A DNA stretch of 21,206 nucleotides, taken from the NCBI GenBank assembly GCA_024741835.1, contig JAENRP010000526.1:1-21206 (forward strand), in the 5' to 3' direction. Numbering within the stretch: position 1 is the first letter of the stretch; each line of letters starts with the position of its first letter. Both the position numbers and the translations under genes were made by a program. Shown one piece after another: positions 1 to 6,975 of this stretch. This stretch comes from Diplocarpon mali (Eukaryota > Ascomycota > Leotiomycetes > Helotiales > Drepanopezizaceae). Below the pieces are notes generated by a model, which saw only the letters and a list, made by a program, of their open reading frames with translations, was not told the origin of the DNA and ran no database searches.

Positions 1-1450
1 TATTTATAAACTATATAAATTGATTATTGAAAACTCTTATATAATTCAATTCTATATAAATCTTATAATTAAATAAAAGATTAATACTTAAGCTAGGCAT
101 AAGGAGAACATTTTATAAAAGGAAAGAAATGCTAGCAACATTTATCTTTACTATACCTATCGAGTCTATATACAACCTTCTACTATTAACCTTAATAGAG
201 CGCCTTTTTATTTTAATAAGCGGGCCTTTAAATAGGTAGGATTTATCAATTATATATATTATATAATTAGTATTACTATACTAATTGGATTTAAAGATCT
301 TATAAAGATCGGCTTTTAAAATATAAGCATCTTTATTATAATTATCATTTGAATTATTAAAAGTGGATTTAGGTTTAAATAACCTACTATTATTATTAAA
401 GGTATTTGCTAAAGTTTTAGCTAAATAGCCTTTTCCTTTGCCTTTCCTTAATAGTTGCAGCCTTTAGTAGGATAAGGGCAGTTTACTTTTTAACTTCTGC
501 TTTGATTGCTTTTTAATATTAAAGCTAGCGACTATATTAATCAGTTGCCTTTTAACTTTACAATTAGTAATATTATAAGTACTATTATAAAAGTAGTATT
601 CCCAATAAGCTCGAGGGCTTATCCCGCGCTCCTTCCTCTTCTTAGGCTTATCGTTGCCCTATAATATAGCGTTTGCCGATTTAGAGCGTCCTTTAAGGTC
701 TTGCTTAATAGTTTAAAGGAGGTCGATCTTCTTATAGATCTTAAGGTTAAGTTAAACGAGAAGAGATTGTTTTATAATAGCAAACTTAAGAGAGAGGCTA
801 TTAAGTAGGAAATTAAAAAGCTGAGTTTCCTTAAAAGTCATAGCTATCCTAAGATCTGCGGCTTTTACTTTCCTTCTCGCTTTATATAATATAGATTAGA
901 TAAAGTTTATATTTATATTTATATCCTTGCTATCTTTATCTTTTTTATATTAAAATAAAGTAATCTATTATAGCAAATGCTAAGTATTAAGGGTAGTTAT
1001 CTAAGAGTATTTTACCTTTAAAGTATCCTATCTTATCTTTATATTATTATAAACTTAAATAAAATCTCGATCTTTATTACTTAAACCTCTATTAATCTTA
1101 AGCTTGTATTTGACTAAGGCCAGCCTATACTCCTTCTCCTTTTCTATATTTAAAATCTGCCTTTGGGATTCTCAGTTATTATCTACTAAAGCTCTTAGGC
1201 TAAGCTTATTTAATATATTTAGCAAATCCTTAGCAATTGTATTAGCTATTAAAGTAGAAGTAGACAAATCGGTAGAGGGAGTATAAGGGGCTATTTTCGT
1301 ATATTTAATAAGTATCTTTTAAATCGCTATTTTAATACCTTTGCTTTTAAAGTAAAGCTTTAAGTTGTCGAACTATTGTTGCCAGTTCTTTCGAGAGAGT
1401 TAGAGGTCTCTAGGCCTAGTGTTTCGATCGGAATTAGAAGCTATTGCTAT
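1..1450 (-). pseudogene. Copia element A: decayed gag and start of protease (runs off left edge)
   Basis: Read on the minus strand, one frame gives a gag-like protein with stops almost only at expected Gln or Trp codons. The likely start is an ATA (ATG before mutation) at 1450-1448 in the context GAAATAGCA. Early residues include RKNWQQ and FDNLKLYFKSKGIK, typical of Copia gag. Around 590-640 a degraded zinc knuckle reads W-E-Y-Y-F-Y-N-S-T-Y-N-I-T-N-C, where Tyr replaces expected Cys/His. At about 75-300 the frame gives IDSIGIVKINV and NVLLMPSLSINLL, matching the part of Copia retropepsins usually seen as NVLYVPGL-x-VNLL. Integrase, RT and RNase H would lie left of the window. Gag packages the RNA and protease cuts the polyprotein; this copy cannot make either. 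Family assignment is good; exact ends are approximate. Confidence 0.72.
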
Positions 1451-1494
1451 TTCGAATAGAATTGCGTTAAAAAATCAAATAAATTAAATAGTTA

Positions 1495-1755
1495 AGGGCA
1501 CTCCTCTTATTAAAAAGTCGAAATGATTAAATAGCAGGTATTATAAAAGTATTAAATAAGAAGGAAGTCCTCTTATCGAAAAGGGTTTTTAGGTTATAAC
1601 GCAGGGAATTATACCTCTTATAAAATATAGTAAAGCAAGGAATTATACCTTTTGCAGTACTAAAGGATTATAGAGCAAGGAATCATACCTCTTGCAATAT
1701 AGGTTAGCTAAATAGGGAATTACACCTCTTATTCGCCAATTGCTCACCTCTTATT
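1495..1755. repeat. Array of short imperfect hairpin repeats in the leader of Copia A
   Basis: Between the LTR and gag of element A, a unit like GCAAGGAATTATACCTCTTGC recurs: best copies at 1601-1620, 1635-1655, 1675-1695 and 1714-1731, with shorter ones near 1496, 1561 and 1739. Spacing is 25 to 65 bp, mostly 34-40. The best copies begin GCAAG and end CTTGC, so each can fold on itself. The array lies where the 5' leader of the element's RNA would be, so a role in packaging, dimerisation or transcription is possible but only inferred. Confidence 0.6.
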
Positions 1756-1840
1756 ATAAGTCTTATTCAACTTCCTACTAATAGTTACAGCGTAAGTACT
1801 TTCTAAGGGAAGTTAATAATCTATTATCAGTCTATCTAAG

Positions 1841-1850
1841 GCTTATAACC
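1841..1850 (-). other. Position of a possible primer-binding site of Copia A
   Basis: On the minus strand the ten bases just inside the 5' LTR read GGTTATAAGC. This is where a tRNA primer-binding site belongs, but the match to a typical TGG-starting site is weak and mutation blurs it. I cannot name a tRNA. Confidence 0.25.
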
Positions 1851-2045
1851 TATTAAGCTTAAGTGAGTCGGTATAATAGGTAAAGGAGGCTTTTAAAGGT
1901 CGATAGTCGATATATTAGTAAGAGTTAAAGAAGGAAGGTTACCCCTTTCTTCCTTATAGCTATATACGTATCAATATCCTACTGACTAAGTAGTAGGGTC
2001 ATATGATAATACATCAGAGTGATAGCTGTATCACCTATCTTAACA
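1851..2045 (-). repeat. 195-bp LTR (5' LTR of Copia A)
   Basis: This segment matches 5211-5405 end to end, 195 bp each, with no indel and 22 differences that are all transitions. The right end is TTAACA and the left end TATTAA, which is TGTTAA after one G-to-A change. That restores the TGTTA...TAACA termini usual for Copia LTRs. Gag of element A starts 400 bp to its left on the minus strand, so this is the 5' LTR. Its right edge abuts the interrupted protease region of Copia C, which dates A as the later insertion. Confidence 0.8.
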
Positions 2046-3840
2046 GACCTACGCTTTAGCTACTTTATAATTATATTATTATCTACTATACCCATTTAGA
2101 GCGTCGTATCTAGGCTTATATACTATACCTTAGCCTTCTTTAAAAGAGGCTTTAAGATAATATTAATATTAAACCTATCTATAAGTGTTATATTCCTAAG
2201 CTCTAAGTCTCCTCTATTAGTAAGAACCCCTTTTATCAGATATATACCCTTCCCCCTTATTGGTAGACTTAAGCTCCTTGCTTTTACATAGTCCTAGGGA
2301 TATGCGATTTTTAATGATCTAGGAATTAAAAGCTCCTCTCGATTAATAAAGTGCGTCGTAGCGCAATTGTTGAGTAGGGTTGTATTCGAAAGAGTATAAG
2401 GAGCTTTAAGGGTAGAGTATATTCCTAAGGTAAAGTCTTTAAAGAGAGCTGGATTTAAGAGGGCGGTAATGATCTTAGATTTGCTACTCTCTAAAGCTTT
2501 AGCAAATGTTCTTTCCTTAAATTAATCTATAGGAGCTTATTTAATATGGGAAAGCTTAGCTTAAAGCTTTCTCTATTCTAAGGAAGCAAGGTTTTCACGC
2601 GTTTTTTTAACCTTATTATAGCTAAGGAGGTTTCGAAGCGTACCTTCCTTAGCGCTAGTTAAGGCGTATTTTAGCCTATTACACTTCTCTGGATTCTAGA
2701 AGTGATTTTTGACCTAGGGGCAAAGGCACTTTTTAACGCTCTCCTTAAGAGTCTTCTTTGCCTTACCTTTACTTAATGCTTTTAGATTAGTATAATCGCC
2801 TACTCCTTTAAGTAAGGCGTATACTCTAAAGGTTGCCTTTAATAAGGAGCTTATAAGGCTTTGCTCTATTAAGCTTAAGAACCAATTGATATAGTGGACT
2901 ATATCTTTTCTATGCTTTAAACCTAGCTTATTATCTTTAATAAGCTCTGCCTAGGTCTGCTAGGATTAAGTAGGAGCCTAGTAGTAAACCGACTATAGAA
3001 ACTTCGTAATCGCAAGGGAGCCTTAAACCTTCGGGATTCTATACGTTTATACTTCCTAATAGATCTCCCTAAAGCTAGCAAGCTAGGTCTTTGGTTCTAC
3101 TTTACTGCTCCTTGTTTTAAAGAGCTTATTATTATAGTCTTCTTGAATTGACTCTATTATGCTAATTTTAAAGGGGGCTAGTTCCTTGCGCAAGTGCTCC
3201 ATAATCTATTGAATTAACAGTTTCCCTGCTTCCTTATAGTCATATTGTATTGCTCAAAGCAACGTAGGGTATACTATTTTAATAATCCAATAGTATAACT
3301 GAGTATAAGAGCTCCTATTCCTTTTCTACATTTCTACTATAAGATTATATTATATTATTGCCATTTTATACTCTAGCTTCATATCTTTAGCTATTATCTT
3401 CGCAGGTAGTAGTAGAGCTGGCGTTTATTAATTAATAGCTTCCTACTATTAGTACAACTTATAGTAGCTTTGTAATACTCTCTAGTCCCGTCCTTTTACA
3501 ATTTTTTCAAGCTATAGCAGTTCTATCTTTAGATCTAGTAGGTATAGAGCTTCGTTCTTATAAAGCGGAGCTTGGTTTCCTATCTCTATAGCATATAGTT
3601 TAAGGTTATTAACCTGTCTTAGCTTCTCTATATGCTTCTAGAGGCATAGAAATTCAGTCTGAAACTCTAGCTTAGCGTACCAAATGCACTATGACTTCCT
3701 ATCCTAGAGTATAACTCTATTAGAGCTAAGCTCCTAAGCTTCTTTTTACTAGTATTCGCTTATATTGACTAAGATAGTAGGGAGTATGGTATTAGTTGGC
3801 TAAGAGCGTTAGAATGTCAAGTCAGGTTGTATAACGCGTA
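2046..3840 (-). pseudogene. Copia element C: decayed gag-protease, cut by Copia A
   Basis: The minus strand from about 3840 downward reads as a gag protein (for example VNISEY, IWYAKLEFQTEFLCL, HIEKLRQVNNLKLYAIEIGN), typical of fungal Copia gag. A zinc-finger remnant near 2732-2684 reads K-C-L-C-P-x-V-K-N-H-F-x-N-P-E-K-C, like the C-x-C...H...C form of fungal Copia elements. Near 2378-2343 the frame gives LLNNCATTHFIN, corresponding to the D-x-G-A-T-T-H active site of Copia protease; the Asp is now Asn. Translation continues with LRNITLIDRFNINIIL and stops being Copia-like at the LTR boundary at 2045/2046. The rest of pol was separated by the insertion of A and is not in the window. Its likely LTR differs from that of A and E, so this is a second Copia family. 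Stops fit Gln or Trp codons throughout. Confidence 0.7.
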
Positions 3841-4122
3841 TAGGCGAGGGAGAATAAATGAAAAATAGTAGTAAAACCTCTTTAAGAAGCCTTTAAACAC
3901 AGTGGATTTTTAATCGTTTGCTCTTAAGAGTTGCGAATAGTGCTAATAACTATTATGCTGTATTTAGAGGTGGATTCTTAATAGTAGCAGAAGCTTATAA
4001 AATTCTACTCTAATTGTATATCTGAGCTCCCTTTATAGAAGTGCTCCGTGGCCACTTTAGGGGTATATTACATAAGCCAGTCCTCAGATGCCTCAGTGCC
4101 TGAGGCTCCTTATGGCGCAACA
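3827..4122 (-). repeat. Probable 5' LTR of Copia C
   Basis: On the minus strand this segment begins TGTTGCGCCATAAGG at 4122, a Copia-like TGTTG terminus. It lies directly upstream of the gag of element C, and Gypsy coding sequence begins immediately on its other side at 4123. A TATA-like TATAAA lies near 4034 (minus strand). The inner end near 3827, at ...ATACAAC, is a guess because no second copy is present to compare. The part at 4020-4122 keeps more G and C than its surroundings. Confidence 0.45.
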
Positions 4123-5210
4123 AAAGTGTAAAGAGATAGAGCTCTTTTAAACTAATATTTATAAAGTAGATAGGATTTTAAAGGAAAGATATAAGCTTAA
4201 GAATCCTAATATTGAAAAGCTAATTAATAATCGACTCTTAAAATAGTACCAATCTCTAAGATAAGCTTTCTTAAAAAGGGATATAGATACCCTCCCTTCC
4301 TATTAGTACTACGATTATAAGATATAGCTAAAAGGGCCTTTGCTTAACGCCTATTTGCCCCTTTACCGTTAATCTATTAAAGAGCTTAAGGTTATAAAGG
4401 AGTACTTACTTGAGAATTTAAATAAAGGCTTTATTAAGACAAGTACTAGCCCCTTTGCTTCGCTAGTGCTATTTATAAAGAAGGCCGACGGTAGCCTCCG
4501 ATTTTATATAGACTATTAGAAGCTAAATGCATTAACTCAAAAGGACGCTTACCCGATTCTAAAGATAGATAAGCTTTTAAGGCAAGTATCTAAAGCTAAG
4601 ATTTTTATAAAACTGGATATTCGAGCCGCTTTTAATTAGATATAAATAGACCCTAAATTAGAGGAATATACTACCTTTCGAATAAGGTATAGATCCTACA
4701 AATGTAAGATTCTCCTATTTGGCCTCTATAATAGACTTAGTACTTATTAGCAGTATATGAATAACGTTCTTTTAAATTATTTAAATGATTTTTATATAGC
4801 GTATTTAAATAATATTTTAATTTACTTTAAGAATATTAAGGAGTACTAGGGCTATATTAAAAAGGTGTTAAAACGACTTTTGAAAGCTGGCCTTTAAGTG
4901 GATATTAAAAAGTGCAAATTCTATATTACTTATACTTAATATCTTAAGTATATTCTAATAATAACTAGGATCGAACTAGACCTTGAAAAAGTCGAACTAT
5001 TGCGCAATTAGAAGTACTTGAAAACTATTATTAAAGTAAAGTCCTACTTAGGATTTTGCGGGTTCTATTAATAATTCATCTGCAACTTTAAGCTAATTGC
5101 CAAACCCTTCTCTATTCTAACCCGACCGACGGTACCCTGGAATTGGATAGAAGAGTGCCGAATCGCTTTTAAAGAGCTTCGCAAGCAGCTGCTCTCGATT
5201 TAGCAGATTT
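4123..5210 (+). pseudogene. Gypsy element D: internal pol fragment with reverse transcriptase
   Basis: A single plus frame runs from 4123 to 5210 with many TAG/TAA codons but no frameshift. It reads as a Ty3/Gypsy reverse transcriptase: the pre-RT D-Y-K-I-x-L-K-G-P-L (4330s), [30 protein letters not shown], motif A as KLDIRAAFN-x-I-x-ID, and KILLFGLYNRLSTY. The catalytic box at 4802-4813 is YLNN followed by ILIY; the family has YxDD, so both Asp codons have become Asn. After that come the thumb region, SYLGFCGFY and W-N-W-I-E-E-C-R-I-A-F-K-E-L. The fragment lacks protease, RNase H and integrase. Both ends are insertion boundaries: the Copia C terminus on the left and the family-A LTR on the right. 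It would have copied element RNA into DNA. Assignment is firm. Confidence 0.88.
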
Positions 5211-5405
5211 TATTAAGCTTAAGTGAGTCGGCGCAGTAGGTAAAGGAGGCTTCTAAAGGTCAATGGTCGATATATTAATAAGAGTTAAAGAAGGAAGGTT
5301 ACCCCTTTCTTCCCTACAGCTATATATGTATTAATATCCTACTAACTAAGCAGTAGGGTCATATAATAATATATTAAAGTAATAGCTATATTACCTATCT
5401 TAATA
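5211..5405 (-). repeat. 195-bp LTR (3' LTR of Copia E)
   Basis: Second copy of the LTR seen at 1851-2045, full length, in the same orientation, with ends TATTAA and TTAATA. Copia RNase H lies to its right on the minus strand, so this is the 3' LTR of that element. It breaks the Gypsy D frame just after the RT/RNase H junction. The five bases outside it on the left are GATTT. Confidence 0.8.
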
Positions 5406-5414
5406 CCCTTACTC
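5406..5414 (-). other. Polypurine-tract-like stretch next to the Copia E 3' LTR
   Basis: On the minus strand the bases immediately before the LTR read GAGTAAGGG, a purine run where plus-strand priming occurs in LTR retrotransposons. It is short and contains one T, so this is a positional argument only. Confidence 0.4.
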
Positions 5415-5542
5415 AAACCTTACTTTAATTAACTTATAGTTGGGAAAATAACAACTATCCTTTTGCGCTAATCCAACTCTTAAGTATCTCTTTAAATTAA
5501 AACAATCAATTAATAGCAACCTCTATTAAAATCACTAACCCT

Positions 5543-5566
5543 ACTTATAAGGCAGGACCAAGAGTC
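5543..5566. repeat. Palindromic repeat, copy 1
   Basis: Near-palindrome of the 23-bp family with arms like ACTTATAAGG and a degraded right arm ending AGAGT. It lies between the Copia E pol end and its 3' LTR, probably non-coding. Confidence 0.5.
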
Positions 5567-5607
5567 AAATTTCCTAAAAGATATTCCTTTATAAGACTAC
5601 GTAACTT

Positions 5608-5632
5608 AACTCGCAGTCTAGGCCTAAGAGTC
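5608..5632. repeat. Palindromic repeat, copy 2
   Basis: Begins AACTCGCAG and ends CTAAGAGTC around a TAGGCC core. Lies in the 3' non-coding part of Copia E, inside the first tandem unit. Confidence 0.6.
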
Positions 5633-5667
5633 GATCTAAAAACTTTCCTCTATAAGACTATATAACC

Positions 5668-5694
5668 TAACTCGCAAGGCAGGCCCAGGAGTTA
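5668..5694. repeat. Palindromic repeat, copy 3
   Basis: TAACTCGC... ends ...GGAGTTA, with a GGCAGGCCC core. It is the second tandem unit's copy and lies just past the end of the Copia E reading frame. Confidence 0.6.
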
Positions 5695-5697
5695 TCA

Positions 5698-5962
5698 TTA
5701 AGCCTACTAAGCCTCTACTATCTTCTATAACCCTAGTATATCTTTAAATGCTTTGAACTTTATAACCGTCTTTAGTAGCTTTATAAATCCATTTGCTACT
5801 ATTTAATCGGTTAAGATATAAGTAATCGATAACTTATTCTTTATAATAAGGTCGCAGATAAAGTAATAGGCAATATTAATATATTTCAATTACTTATATA
5901 AGTATGGATTCTTTATAAGTGTAATCGCCTTTATATTATCTGCTTAAAGATTAATATAGTAT
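5698..5962 (-). pseudogene. Copia element E: C-terminal RNase H of pol
   Basis: On the minus strand one frame gives INL-x-ADNIKAITLIKNPYLYK, then YINIAYYFICDLIIKNKLS, then ITYILTD and NGFIKLLKTV, ending KFKAFKDILGL. This follows the Copia RNase H tail: the family has ADN-x-x-A-I-x-L-x-K-N-P, H-I-D/N-I-x-Y-H-F-I-R-D, and a final V-A-D-x-x-T-K-P-L. Here the His residues are Tyr, the Asp of V-A-D is Asn and Arg is Cys, all by transitions, while the Asp of ADN survives. The frame ends near 5698 and is followed by three palindromic repeats and the LTR. RT and integrase are missing because Gypsy B starts at about 5963-5970. RNase H would remove the RNA strand during reverse transcription. Confidence 0.82.
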
Positions 5963-5969
5963 GGAGACC

Positions 5970-6207
5970 TGAGATGGATAGGTCTCGTGATATATATCAC
6001 ATGATCGGCGTAGGACAGAAGGAGGATAAAAGGGCCATCTTCTATATATAAAGACAGCGCGTGTTGCTATAGTATTAAATATACCCTATACTTAGGACTT
6101 GTTCCTAATATTATGTCTAAGAGAGCCCGCTTATAGTGCTTCCTCCTTTTGTTTTTAGGTCTTCCCTTAGGCCTATTCTTATATTATCTCCCCTCTGTTT
6201 TATATTA
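5970..6207 (+). promoter_or_regulatory. Candidate 5' LTR/promoter of Gypsy B
   Basis: The stretch between the broken Copia E frame and the first ATG of Gypsy B starts TGAGATGG. It contains a perfect 14-bp palindrome GTGATATATATCAC (5987-6000) and a strong TATA-like TATATATAAAG (6043-6053), followed by a T/C-rich leader. Position and composition suit a 5' LTR with promoter, but I find no second copy in the window, so its LTR status and exact start (5963-5970) are inferred. A 7-bp inverted repeat, GAGACCT (5964-5970) and AGGTCTC (5980-5986), straddles the supposed edge. Confidence 0.45.
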
Positions 6208-6975
6208 ATGACTTACGCAAGGACCGATTTCTTGAGATTTCTATCCCTATACAACCTTATCAATCTCTTAATTTGCAGATAAGAGACCGGCCTTTGAAAT
6301 ACGTCTTTGAAATACTTATAGCATTTTAATTAACTTTAAAACCCTTATCCTTAATCGCCTAATTACTTAAAACTATCGATTTTCGTTTAGCAATTATTAA
6401 TAACCTTAGATTTTCCTTTTTCGGCTCTGCTTTGAAAACCCTTATTTTCTTCCTTAACTCCGAGATTCTCGGAATTTTCAGCTTTTTAATATGAAAAGTT
6501 TGATAAACCTTATAATAGCAATCTCTAATAGCAGTGGTTTCAAGTACTTGAGTAATACTAAGCGCAAACTCCAATCGGAAGTATTTCTATAGAATCCTTA
6601 GAAATCCGAATCCGATAATTCAGCCGCCTCGGCTAGATAGAACTTTAAAAATTGCCCTAGAATTATCTCTAGAGACCCCTTTATTCTAAAGACTAATAGG
6701 AATTGGCCTAGAGGTTAAGAAGAATCTTAAATATAAACCTTATCTTAGAAATTAGTCCTTAATTAAGTAAACCTTATCTTATTATAATTAATTGCAACGC
6801 TCTTATTAGCTATTTAGCACCTACTTAGAATCTCTTAGCAAACTTAAATTAAACTTTTAGTAGAATCCGGAATTCTACTCCTAGGCCTAGCCTATAAGTA
6901 AGAGGATAAAAAGACATCTTTAAACAACTTAGGACTGCTACTTGCTTTTTTAATATTAATACTAAAAAATACTAA
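6208..6975 (+). pseudogene. Gypsy B: first part of gag (ORF1)
   Basis: An ATG at 6208 opens a frame that stays protein-like to about 6975, starting MTYARTDFLRFLSLYNLINL. Later stretches include NYLKLSIFV, PLFSSLTPRFSEFSAF, YEKFDKPYNSNL and ALISYLAPT. Its stops are TAA/TAG at likely Gln codons, plus two TGA that fit CGA arginine. One palindromic repeat (6877-6899) is in frame and reads STPRPSL-x-VRG. No known domain is evident; its place before the zinc-finger part of gag suggests it is the gag N-terminus. The following coding sequence is in the next frame, and the switch falls in an A-rich tract at about 6958-6990. A 71-codon stop-free stretch on the opposite strand (6574-6359) is a shadow of this frame. 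Confidence 0.55.
6877..6899 (+). repeat. Palindromic repeat, copy 4 (in frame in Gypsy B ORF1)
   Basis: ACTCCTAGGCC... ends ...CCTATAAGT. Read in the ORF1 frame it encodes TPRPSL-x-V. Confidence 0.65.

Larger units (their letters stand above)
5585..5697. repeat. Two tandem units of about 60 bp, each ending in a palindromic repeat
   Basis: The stretch from about 5585 (TTCC-T-TTATAAGACTA, then AACTCGCAG) recurs from about 5646 (TTCC-T-CTATAAGACTA, then AACTCGCAA). Each unit contains one copy of the palindromic family. A third, more diverged palindrome precedes them at 5543. Confidence 0.5.

Noticed and set aside
1104..1286. 60-codon open frame on the plus strand
   Set aside because: Antisense to the Copia A gag frame, which is the coding strand here.
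1495..1755. CRISPR-like array
   Set aside because: Units are short, degenerate and unevenly spaced, and lie in a retrotransposon leader in a fungal-type sequence.
1851..2045. Repeat as part of a conserved protein gene (long protein-like readings on both strands)
   Set aside because: The repeat has LTR-type termini, sits beside Copia gag in one copy and Copia RNase H in the other, and interrupts the other reading frames.
6359..6574. 71-codon open frame on the minus strand
   Set aside because: It lies opposite a plus-strand frame that runs from ATG 6208 with Gln-type stops and protein-like content, so it is an antisense shadow.
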